Positions 1-7,155 of a stretch of DNA of 64,000 bases are shown here, in pieces. Made by a program: the position numbers and the translations under genes. Under the pieces are notes generated by a model. It ran no database searches. It was not told where the DNA came from and saw nothing but the letters and a program-made list of their open reading frames with translations. The DNA is from Geodermatophilus ruber (lineage in GTDB: Bacteria; Actinomycetota; Actinomycetes; Mycobacteriales; Geodermatophilaceae): assembly GCF_900114385.1 (NCBI RefSeq), contig NZ_FOSW01000004.1, positions 356,152 to 420,151 on the forward strand. The letters run 5' to 3'. Positions within the stretch are counted from its first letter, which is position 1, and each line of letters starts with the position of its first letter.

Positions 1-327
1 ATCCCGCGCGAGCAACGGGAGGGCCGGCGCCAGCGGCCCCGCCCCGAGAGCGCCTTCGACGCCGAGGCGGTGTTCACCGCCTGCGTGGAGCACGGCACCG
101 CGGTGGAGATCAACTCCCGCCCGGAGCGGCTCGACCCGCCGCTGCGGCTGCTGCGCCTGGCGGTCGAGCTGGGGTGTGCGTTCGCGATCGACACCGACGC
201 GCACGCCCCGGGTCAGCTGGACTGGCAGGGCAACGGCTGTGAGCGCGCGGTGGAGACCGGGGTGCCGGTCGAGCGGGTCGTCAACACCCGGCCGGCCGAC
301 GAGCTGCTGGAGTGGAGCCGGGGCTAA
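1..327 (+). CDS. PHP-domain metal-dependent phosphoesterase, C-terminal part
   Basis: The 3' end of a gene that starts before the window; 108 codons are visible in frame 1, ending with TAA at 325-327. It is the last part of a PHP (polymerase and histidinol phosphatase) domain of the PolX/YcdX type. The segment AIDTDAHAPGQLDW carries the Asp and His expected to bind the catalytic metal in this fold. The substrate cannot be read from this fragment. The stop codon overlaps by two bases the stop codon of the sugar transferase gene on the other strand, so the two genes are tail to tail with no spacer. Family call is firm; anything about a DNA repair role is inference. Confidence 0.8.
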   Translation: MPREQREGRRQRPRPESAFDAEAVFTACVEHGTAVEINSRPERLDPPLRLLRLAVELGCAFAIDTDAHAPGQLDWQGNGCERAVETGVPVERVVNTRPADELLEWSRG

Positions 328-983
328 CCGGCGTCGCCGGACCGCTGCGCCCGCGCGATGTTGTGCGTGTCGAGCACCGGGTCGGGTTCGTCGCGGCGGA
401 ACTGGTTCACCGTCTGCACGAGGAGCCGGACGTCGAGGGCGAGGCTCCAGCTGTCGATGTAGCGGATGTCCTGCGCGATGCGCTCGGGCCACCCGATCTC
501 GTCGCGGCCGTGCACCTGCGAGTACCCGGTGAGGCCGGGCAGCACCTCCAGCCGGCGGCGGTCCTGCGCGGAGTAGTGGGCGACCTGCTCGGGGATGTCC
601 GGGCGCGGGCCGACCAGGCTCATCTGGCCGAGGAGCACGTTGACCAGCTGGGGCAGCTCGTCGAGGCTCGTGCGGCGCAGGAAGCGGCCGCTCCGGGTGA
701 TCCGCGGGTCGTCGCGCACCACGCCGTGGGGGTCCTCGGTCACCCCGAGCTCCCGGCCGACCCGCACGGCGTCGTTGACCATCGTGCGGAACTTCAGCAT
801 CGGGAACTCGCGCCCGCCCCGGCCGACGCGCTGCTGCACGAACAGCACCGGCCGGCCGGCGTCGAGCAGGATCCAGAGGGAGAGCGCCGCGAAGACGGGC
901 GCGAGCAGGACCAGGAGGGCGGCGGCGAGGAGCCGGTCGGCGGCCCACTTGACCGCCCGCTGGGCGGGACGACGACGCATCAT
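324..983 (-). CDS. Short monotopic sugar transferase (PglC/EpsL-like phosphoglycosyltransferase)
   Basis: Transfers a sugar 1-phosphate from a UDP-sugar to undecaprenyl phosphate at the inner membrane face, the first step of a repeat unit. The protein has 219 residues: one N-terminal membrane segment (about 15-40, LLAAALLVLLAPVFAALSLW) followed directly by the transferase domain. Diagnostic motifs are QQRVGRGG, MLKFRTM, RTSLDELPQL with the catalytic Asp-Glu pair, and MSLVGPRP. It lacks the extra membrane bundle and CoA-binding domain of the two longer sugar transferases in this window, so it resembles PglC or EpsL, which use diacetylbacillosamine-type sugars. Two adjacent ATGs start it; the ribosome site GGGGGAGGTGA spans the stop of the upstream FemAB-like gene, so the two are coupled. 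Confidence 0.88.
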   Translation of the reverse strand: MMRRRPAQRAVKWAADRLLAAALLVLLAPVFAALSLWILLDAGRPVLFVQQRVGRGGREFPMLKFRTMVNDAVRVGRELGVTEDPHGVVRDDPRITRSGRFLRRTSLDELPQLVNVLLGQMSLVGPRPDIPEQVAHYSAQDRRRLEVLPGLTGYSQVHGRDEIGWPERIAQDIRYIDSWSLALDVRLLVQTVNQFRRDEPDPVLDTHNIARAQRSGDAG

Positions 984-987
984 CGGC

Positions 988-2058
988 TCACCTCCCCCGG
1001 CGCCACGGGGGGAAGAAGCCGGCCGTGGAGTCCGTGCCGGCGAGGCTCCGGTAGCGGTCCGGGTCGTGCACCAGCTTGGCGACGTGGAAGGGCAGGGGGG
1101 CGGCCGCGGGGTCGTACCGGTGCTTGAACACGAACAGCGGCGACTCGGCGCTGCCCCCGACGCCGCCCCCGAGGTGGAACCGCGTCATCCCGCGGGCCTG
1201 CGCCCACTGCGCGGCCGCCAGGAAACAGCGGTTGGAGGCGCCGACCGCCCGGGCTGCGTCGGCCGAGGCACCCAGGTGGTAGTGCAGCCGGGGGCCCTCG
1301 GCGAAGCACAGCAGGGCCGCGACGAGCTCCCCCTCGAGCCGGCCCTCGACGAGCACCAGCCCCAGCGCCTCGCGGTCGGCGGCCAGGGCGTCCCAGTAGG
1401 CGTCCGGGAAGAAGAAGAACGGGTCGGCCTGCTGCCGGCGCATCGTGGTGTCGTACAGCGCGCGGAATTCTGCCAGCGCCGCCGGCCCGGGGGCGACGGC
1501 CACCACCAGCCCGGCGCGGTCGGCCTTGCGTGCGGCGCGGCGGTGGTGCGGGTGCAGGGCGGCCACGAGGTCCCGCCCGGCCGCGACGTCCCAGGAGACG
1601 GTGGCGCCCAGCTCGACCAGCTCGCCGGTGGGCGGCACGTGCGGGGCGTTGCCGAGGAGCGGGTGCAGGCGGAGGAACGTCGTCACCACGCCGTTGCGCC
1701 GGGCCCAGCCGTCGAGCGCCGCGCCGAAGGCCGTGGCGCGCGACGACGGGGCCCCGCGGGCGGCCGCCGCCACCGGGCCGCCGTACCCGTAGGCGCTGGT
1801 GGCGTCCCAGCCGCTCCCGTCGGGCAGCGGCCGCAGCAGCAGCGGGAGGGCGACCTCCCCGTCGGGGTGGTGCAGCAGGACCGGGCGGGTGCCGGCTGGC
1901 TCGAGCAGCGCGGAGACGCGGTGGTAGGCCAGGCGGGTGTAGCTGTCCAGCCCGCCGAGGCCGGCGACGAGGGCGTCCCACTCGCCGTCCGGCACGACCC
2001 GGATGCCCGCGGCGGGCACGAGCTCGCGTGCCCCGCTCGCCGGCTCGACCGTCCCCAT
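988..2058 (-). CDS. FemAB-like GNAT-fold acyl/aminoacyl transferase
   Basis: 356 residues with the double-GNAT look of the FemAB / peptidoglycan-bridge family often seen in polysaccharide loci. Visible landmarks are a central basic helix (ALHPHHRRAARKADRAGL, about 165-182), an ALYDTTMRRQQADPFFFF segment, and a C-terminal YHLGASADAARAVGASN plus FKHRYDP block that is typical of this family near its end. The likely role is transfer of an amino acid or acyl group to a sugar or cell-wall acceptor; the substrate is unknown. The reading frame stays open upstream for 166 more codons, but the ATG at 2058 is the first residue of family-like sequence. Four bases separate it from the sugar transferase gene downstream. 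Confidence 0.7.
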   Translation of the reverse strand: MGTVEPASGARELVPAAGIRVVPDGEWDALVAGLGGLDSYTRLAYHRVSALLEPAGTRPVLLHHPDGEVALPLLLRPLPDGSGWDATSAYGYGGPVAAAARGAPSSRATAFGAALDGWARRNGVVTTFLRLHPLLGNAPHVPPTGELVELGATVSWDVAAGRDLVAALHPHHRRAARKADRAGLVVAVAPGPAALAEFRALYDTTMRRQQADPFFFFPDAYWDALAADREALGLVLVEGRLEGELVAALLCFAEGPRLHYHLGASADAARAVGASNRCFLAAAQWAQARGMTRFHLGGGVGGSAESPLFVFKHRYDPAAAPLPFHVAKLVHDPDRYRSLAGTDSTAGFFPPWRRGR

Positions 2059-2322
2059 CGAGCGGAGACTAACGGCACGACGCGGTTTTCCGAACGGTCG
2101 GAACCGGGCTCCGGGCGCCACCCGGGAGTGACGGACAGCGATGCCCCGCCTGCCTCCGGCAACGGACCTCCGGGGTGACGGCGATTGCGTCGGCCTGCGC
2201 CGCCGCCTGCGCGTTGCCCATCGACGGGCGGGCGGGCGAGACTGCGCGCGGAGTCGAGGCCCTCGGCTCCGCGCGCTCGCTCCCGTCGGGGGCCCCACAG
2301 GAAATGCCTGAGGGACGGCCCT
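2059..2322. promoter_or_regulatory. Divergent intergenic region with a long hairpin (2244-2276)
   Basis: Lies between the FemAB-like gene (leftward) and a small membrane-protein gene (rightward). It holds a strong inverted repeat: arms 2244-2258 and 2262-2276, 15 bp with one G-T mismatch and a 3-base loop. No T-run follows it, so it is not a classical terminator. It sits 46 bases before the ATG of the small gene and could form in that gene's leader. Function is inference. Confidence 0.5.
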
Positions 2323-2634
2323 ATGAGCTGGGTCTGGATCGTGGCCCTCGTCTGGGTCCTGCTCTCGATCCCGGCCGCGCTCGTGATCGGGCGCTGCCTG
2401 CAGTCCGCCGATCGGGCCGAGCTCGACGAGCCGCGGGACCCGGCGGGGCGGCGGGCACGCGAGGGGACCGGCCTGCCGCGGCGGTCCCGGCCGACTCCCC
2501 CGGCCGTGCGTCGAGGCGCCCACGCGGTGCACCGGGAGGGGTCCCGCCGGGTGCACGGGGCACCGGCGCCCTCGCCCGCCCTCAGCCGCCGGAGCCGGCG
2601 CCGGCCGCCCGGGGGCGGCGCGCCCGCCGCGTGA
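2323..2634 (+). CDS. Small single-pass membrane protein, W-x11-G[RL]-xxxx-AD family (copy a)
   Basis: 103 residues. One N-terminal membrane helix starts at MSWVWIVALVW and ends in IGRCLQSADRAE, which fits the pattern W-x(11)-G-R-x-L-Q-x-A-D shared by six proteins of this window. After the helix comes a 75-residue tail rich in Arg, Pro and Ala with no predicted fold, probably cytoplasmic by the positive-inside rule. The ATG is preceded by GAGGGAC at a suitable distance. It ends three bases before the convergent stop of copy b, a larger relative on the other strand. Function unknown. The tail is compositionally biased, so its exact end matters less than the conserved head. Confidence 0.6.
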   Translation: MSWVWIVALVWVLLSIPAALVIGRCLQSADRAELDEPRDPAGRRAREGTGLPRRSRPTPPAVRRGAHAVHREGSRRVHGAPAPSPALSRRSRRRPPGGGAPAA

Positions 2635-2637
2635 GGG

Positions 2638-3462
2638 TCAGCCGCGCGCGGTGCCGGGCAGCCGGTCGGGCACCTCGAGGGTGTGCGCGTCGGCCTCGCG
2701 GCGCAGCGCCCAGTCGGCGGGCAGCACCAGGCGCGGCGCGACACCGATGAGGACGGCGACGAGCAGGGCGACGCCGGCCAGCGCCTCGCCGGACTCCTCG
2801 ACGAAGGTGGCGGCCATCCCCCATCGGCCGTCGAGCACGGCGGAGACGGCGGAGAGGCCGACGGCGGCCACCGCGTAGCCGGCGAAGCAGCCGAGCACGC
2901 GGCGCCGGTCGCGGCGCTCGGCGCGGCTGAGGAAGCCGAGGACGGCGATGACGGCGGCGGCGAGCACCATGCTCAGGCCGACCGCACCGCCCGGGCCGAC
3001 GGCGTCGGCGAGCTCGTCCATCGCGGTGGCGTGCACGGTGCTGCCCGCCTTGACCAGGGCGATGGCGGCCGCGACCACCCCGACGGCCAGCCACCAGGTG
3101 CGGCGGCCAGGGATGCGGGCGGCCCCGGCGAGCGCGACGAGCGCGGCGGCGGCGAACAGGGCGGCCACGAACATGCGGGGCAGCGAGTAGGGGGCGTCCA
3201 TCGAGAGGACACGGGTCGTCGAGCCGGTGAGCCTGCCGACGTAGCCGACCGTCTCCAGGGCGACGGCGGCGGCGGCCAGGCCGATGCCGAGCGGCGGGAG
3301 CGGGACGCCGCGCCGACGGGGGCGCGCGACGGCGGGGAGCAGGTCGACCCCGGTGTCCGCCGTCCGCTCATCGGCCATGCGGATGCCGCGGCCGATGACG
3401 ACGGCCGCGAGCAGGGCGACCAGCATCCACACGATCAGTCCACCGATGATCCAGGCCCACAC
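2638..3462 (-). CDS. Multi-pass membrane protein of the W-x11-G[RL]-xxxx-AD family (copy b)
   Basis: 274 residues, about seven membrane segments. The N-terminal helix (GTG start, VWAWIIGGLIVW, then VIGRGIRMADER) carries the family signature. The rest includes ARIPGRRTWW, LSRAERRDR, VGLSAVSA and a C-terminal VLIGVAPRLVLPADW. All of these recur in the protein encoded at 24890-25720, so the two are clear paralogs. I recognise no named family. The two copies sit on the same strand at either end of the first polysaccharide cluster, each close to a single-helix relative. Reads as an integral membrane protein of unknown role; no catalytic motif is visible. Confidence 0.75.
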   Translation of the reverse strand: MWAWIIGGLIVWMLVALLAAVVIGRGIRMADERTADTGVDLLPAVARPRRRGVPLPPLGIGLAAAAVALETVGYVGRLTGSTTRVLSMDAPYSLPRMFVAALFAAAALVALAGAARIPGRRTWWLAVGVVAAAIALVKAGSTVHATAMDELADAVGPGGAVGLSMVLAAAVIAVLGFLSRAERRDRRRVLGCFAGYAVAAVGLSAVSAVLDGRWGMAATFVEESGEALAGVALLVAVLIGVAPRLVLPADWALRREADAHTLEVPDRLPGTARG

Positions 3463-3783
3463 GCCGGGATCATCGGCAGCGGCTCACCGGAACGTGACGA
3501 CCCGGTCACACCAAGGGGGCGGGTGGGGCAGCCGGGGGAGAACGATGCGTCAGTGACGCCAGGGCCACGGTCCTGGGCGGCGTCCGCGGACGGCGGTCAT
3601 CGGGCGTGCGGCGGGAGCCTTGACCGCGGCCCGACACTCGCACGCCCGCCGCTCGACCGGTCCTGTTCACGGGGAGGACCACCGCGAGAACTACACCGAA
3701 CGCATGGATGCCGTCGGGATGGCTCTCGCTGCGTGGCTCCTCGCATCGACGACCGGAAGGGGGGCCGACGGCAGGATGGCCCC
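3463..3783. other. Intergenic region, 321 bases
   Basis: Divergent space between the leftward membrane gene and the rightward lipoprotein gene. It holds a 9-bp inverted repeat, GGGCGTGCG at 3602-3610 and CGCACGCCC at 3639-3647, with a 28-base spacer. That is long for a hairpin and could be paired operator halves. No convincing -10/-35 pair or small gene was seen. Confidence 0.35.
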
Positions 3784-4539
3784 ATGACGGGGAGTTCAGC
3801 TCCTGGCCGGGGCCCTGCACGGCGCTGCGCCAGCACGAGGTCCGCTCTGGCCACCGGCCTGGTGGGCGCCGCCATGGCGGTGGCGTCCTGCGGAACCGCG
3901 CCCGAACCCGGTGCCCGTTCGGTGGATCCCGCTCCCGGAGCGGAGACCTCGAGCGGGGCGGAGACCTCGAGCGGGGCGCGGCCGAGCGCGCCCCCCGGGT
4001 CCTCGACACTCTTCCCGCAGGATGCCGTGCGCACCGTCGTCATCACTGACGAGGAGCTGACGTCATCGCCGGACGACTGGTGGCCGAGCAGGCTCGCCGG
4101 TGAGCTCACCGCGGCCGGCGCCCCCGTGGACGTCGTCACGTCGCCGGCCCCGGGCGCCGGGTTCACCGGATCCCCGACGTTCGCCGAGCTCGTCGCTGCG
4201 CAGGCCACCGGTTCCACCCAGCTCGTCGTGCTCGTGGAGACCCGACTCCCGGACACCGACCCGGCCGATCTGACCTCGGCGTGGGGGCGCACCATGCAGG
4301 CGGTGGAGGAGACCGCCCCGGACGCACGGCTGGTCATCCTGGGCCCCTTCCCGCGGGTTTCATCACCGAGCGTAATCGATTCGCTTCGAGGTGCGATCGC
4401 CGACGCGGGCGCTACGTACGTGGACCCCACGGCGGAGAACTGGCCGGCAGAGCCGAGCCCCGAACAGATGACTGCGCTGGTCAGACCGCACATGGAGGCC
4501 CTGGTGCGCGCTCTCGCCGCATCCGGCGCCAACCGGTGA
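3784..4539 (+). CDS. SGNH-hydrolase-like lipoprotein
   Basis: 251 residues. A basic N-terminus and hydrophobic stretch end in the lipobox VASC (Cys near residue 38), so this is a predicted lipoprotein outside the membrane. A low-complexity linker follows, containing the direct repeat GAETSSGAETSSG. The remaining 175 residues look like a small alpha/beta SGNH-type hydrolase: TVVITDEELTS at the first strand, STQLVVLVETRLPDTD in the middle, then RLVILGPFP. The usual GDS nucleophile block is replaced by ITDEEL, so activity is doubtful. It could bind or de-esterify surface glycan. Fold call is moderate; enzyme activity is inference. Confidence 0.6.
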   Translation: MTGSSAPGRGPARRCASTRSALATGLVGAAMAVASCGTAPEPGARSVDPAPGAETSSGAETSSGARPSAPPGSSTLFPQDAVRTVVITDEELTSSPDDWWPSRLAGELTAAGAPVDVVTSPAPGAGFTGSPTFAELVAAQATGSTQLVVLVETRLPDTDPADLTSAWGRTMQAVEETAPDARLVILGPFPRVSSPSVIDSLRGAIADAGATYVDPTAENWPAEPSPEQMTALVRPHMEALVRALAASGANR

Positions 4540-4661
4540 GGCCACCGCATCGCCCCGCCCACTGCCTGGAGGTTGCCTCAGCCACGTGCCGTCCGGTCCA
4601 ATGGCGCACTCACCCTCAGTAACGCCCGATCGGGTGAGTCACGCGTCACGAAGGAGATCCG

Positions 4662-5540
4662 GTGTCGGCAGGTCGGACGTACGCACGACGGCAGCTGGGT
4701 CTGTCGCTCCGGAGACGCCTGCGGAACCGGGCATCCCGACGGCGCGGGGCCGAGGTTCGCGCGGCGCTGATCCTCGTCGCAGCCGCGGCCCTCGCCCTCT
4801 CCGCCGCCGCCGGCATCGGCTGGTTCCTGGCCGCCGCGGGGGCCGTCCTGCTCGCCGTCGCGGCCGGCACGGTCCTGCCCCGGCTGGCGCGCTGGTCACC
4901 TGTCGTCAGCCGTGACGTGTCGGCGCTCCTCGGCGTCGCCGGGGCTGCCCTGCTCGTCGTCGGTGTCGCCGAGGCCGCCACGCCCGGCCCGTCCGCTGCC
5001 CGCACGGCCGGTGCGGTGGCCCATGCGGGAGTAGTTCCCCGCCCGGCGACGTCCGACCCCGCGCCCGCGGGGTCCTCCGGTTTCAGCATCAGGACCGGGT
5101 GGGGCTCCACGCCCGCGGCACCCCCGCCGGGGGGCCTCTTGCCGACGCCTGCGCCCGCGAGCGCGACGTCCCCGGCTCCGGCTCCGGTCCCGCGGGTACC
5201 GGTGGCCCCTTCGACGGCGGCGGAGCGGGTGGCCGGGCGGCCACCGGCAGCCCCCGCCAGCACGCCTCCGCCGCCGGGCCCGGCCGCGCGGCCGCCGGCG
5301 CCGGCAGACCCGTCGCCGGCACCCGACCCGACGCCCGAGCCGGAACCCGACCCGACGCCGCGACCGGCACCGGTCCCCATCCCCGCACCCGCACCCGAGC
5401 CCAGCCCCGAGCCGGAACCCAGCCCCGAGCCCGGCCCGGAGCCGGCGCCCAGCCCGGAGCCGGCCCCCGATCCCACCCCCACGCCGGCGCCCGAGGAGCC
5501 GCAGCCCGGCCCCCCGCCCGCACCGGACCCCGCCCTCTGA
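4662..5540 (+). CDS. Membrane protein with long proline-rich exterior tail
   Basis: 292 residues from a GTG start with a near-perfect ribosome site (AAGGAG at 4651-4656). A basic N-terminus (RRQLGLSLRRRLRNRASRRR) is followed by two or three closely spaced membrane helices (about 34-105). The last 190 residues are almost entirely Pro, Ala, Glu and Thr, with many PEP, PAP and PTP units near the C-terminus. Such tails are extended and often span or stick out from thick cell walls. No enzyme motif. Two genes that follow encode exported proteins, so a wall-spanning or wall-anchoring part is possible. The repeated DNA makes copy-number slippage likely between strains. Confidence 0.65.
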   Translation: MSAGRTYARRQLGLSLRRRLRNRASRRRGAEVRAALILVAAAALALSAAAGIGWFLAAAGAVLLAVAAGTVLPRLARWSPVVSRDVSALLGVAGAALLVVGVAEAATPGPSAARTAGAVAHAGVVPRPATSDPAPAGSSGFSIRTGWGSTPAAPPPGGLLPTPAPASATSPAPAPVPRVPVAPSTAAERVAGRPPAAPASTPPPPGPAARPPAPADPSPAPDPTPEPEPDPTPRPAPVPIPAPAPEPSPEPEPSPEPGPEPAPSPEPAPDPTPTPAPEEPQPGPPPAPDPAL

Positions 5541-5718
5541 GAGCCGGGCCGGTCACCGGGGGCGGGATCGCGGATGCCCCGGACGAGCGACATCCGGCGC
5601 GCAGGAGCCATCCGTTCGGGTGGATCTCCGGACCGGCCGGCACCGGAGCGTGGCTGTGTACGACCACCCGGGGTGCTGAACGCAGAAATTGACGACGTCC
5701 GACGAGAGGCATCCGACC

Positions 5719-7029
5719 GTGAGCTCGAAGTGGCGCATGATCGTCGCCGGCCTGGCGGCCGTGATGGCCGGTGTCCTCGTGGCCGCCGTCCTGCTCGGTC
5801 GCGGCGACGACCGCGATCGGATCGCCACCGTCGCCGTTCCCGAGCTGCCGTCGGGGGACGGTGATCCAGCCGCGACCGGACGGCAGGAGCTGGGGCCGTA
5901 CGTCGTCGCCGCGCGGGCGTTCAACTACGGCGAGCCCGGCTTCGCCGCCACCCGGGACAAGGCGCAGAGCAAGCTCTGGCACCACGACGGCTCCTGGTGG
6001 GCGCCCCTGATCGATCCGTTCACCGAAGAGGTGCACATCTTCGAACTCCGGGACGGCGCCTGGGCCGACACCGGCGTGTTCGTGGACGCCCGCGCCCAGA
6101 GCAGCGCGGATGTGGTCTGGACCGGCCGGACGCTCTACATCGCCTCCCGCACCTCGACCGGGGAACTCCTGCTGCAGCGGTACGGCTACGGCCCGGGACG
6201 CACGTGGGTCCCCCACTCCCCCACAGCCGAGCGCATCGCCGCAGGCGGCGGTCAATCGCTGACCATCGCCGTGGACACCCAGGACCGCGTGTGGGCCACC
6301 TGGATCACCGCCGGACGGGTCAACATCTCCCACAGCGAGCCCGGCGGGACCGCCTGGGGCGCACCGGTCACCCCACCGGGGGGTGAGAACGTCCAGGACG
6401 ACGACGCGACCGCCGTCACGGCGTTCGGCGACAGGATCGGCGTGCTGTGGTCCAACCAGGTGGAGGACGCCTTCTACTGGTCCTCCCGGCTGGACGGCGA
6501 CCCGCCGGACCTGTGGAGCGAGCAGCTGGCGGTGAGCCAGGGGATCAACATCGCCGACGGCCACATCAACTTCGCGGTGGCGCCCAGCGGCGACGTCTAC
6601 GCCGCGGTCAAGACCTCCCTGGGCGATGACGGGGAGCCGCTCGAGAGCACCCTCATCGAGGTGCTCCACCGGGACACCGACGGCGTCTGGAGCCACAGCC
6701 CGGCGGCGACGGTCGGCAGTCAGATGACGCGGGCCCAGTTGGCCATCACGGCCGATGGCCGGCACCTCGTCCTCATCGCGACGTCCCCGCAGTCGGGAGG
6801 AGCGCTGTACTACAAGGTCGCCCCGGCCGATGACCCGCGGTTCGCTCCGGGAAGGGGCTCTCTCCTGCTGGCCTGGGAGAACGCGACCATCAACGACCCC
6901 ACGACCACCGGTTCGATGGTCGACCCGGCCGTTCCCCTGGTCGTGCTCGCGAGCGACAGCAGCACAGCCCAGTATTACTACGCTGAGTTATCGATAGCTG
7001 ACTTGTTGTCGAATTTGCAGGGCGGTTGA
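5719..7029 (+). CDS. Membrane-anchored beta-propeller-like protein
   Basis: 436 residues from GTG at 5719, with GAGAGG upstream; a TTG ten codons earlier is possible but lacks a site. One N-terminal helix (MIVAGLAAVMAGVLVAAVLL) anchors the protein outside the cell. The rest is a run of beta-strand blades with motifs such as KAQSKLWHHDGSWWAPL, RVWATWIT, DRIGVLWSN and HINFAV. The whole globular part aligns blade by blade with the N-terminal half of the next gene product, so the two are tandem paralogs. Probably a carbohydrate-binding or scaffold propeller; no catalytic residue set is recognisable. Base composition falls near the 3' end. Confidence 0.75.
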   Translation: MSSKWRMIVAGLAAVMAGVLVAAVLLGRGDDRDRIATVAVPELPSGDGDPAATGRQELGPYVVAARAFNYGEPGFAATRDKAQSKLWHHDGSWWAPLIDPFTEEVHIFELRDGAWADTGVFVDARAQSSADVVWTGRTLYIASRTSTGELLLQRYGYGPGRTWVPHSPTAERIAAGGGQSLTIAVDTQDRVWATWITAGRVNISHSEPGGTAWGAPVTPPGGENVQDDDATAVTAFGDRIGVLWSNQVEDAFYWSSRLDGDPPDLWSEQLAVSQGINIADGHINFAVAPSGDVYAAVKTSLGDDGEPLESTLIEVLHRDTDGVWSHSPAATVGSQMTRAQLAITADGRHLVLIATSPQSGGALYYKVAPADDPRFAPGRGSLLLAWENATINDPTTTGSMVDPAVPLVVLASDSSTAQYYYAELSIADLLSNLQGG

Positions 7030-7155
7030 CGGCGTGGCATGACCCCAATGGTCGACATTCCGTTGCTTCGGTGAGACGCGTCCCCGATAGTCCTCACGGC
7101 GCGTGATCCTCACGGCCACGAAGAGCCATTGCCGCCTGATGTCCGCGAGGTCCCG

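Noticed and set aside
595..2178. Rightward open frame of 527 codons
   Set aside because: Antisense shadow of the sugar transferase and FemAB-like genes; composition is biased and no motif is seen.
5320..5520. Repeated short units that could be taken for a CRISPR or satellite array
   Set aside because: The repeats are codons for Pro-rich peptide units (PEP, PAP), irregular in length, inside a continuous frame. No constant repeat and spacer pattern.
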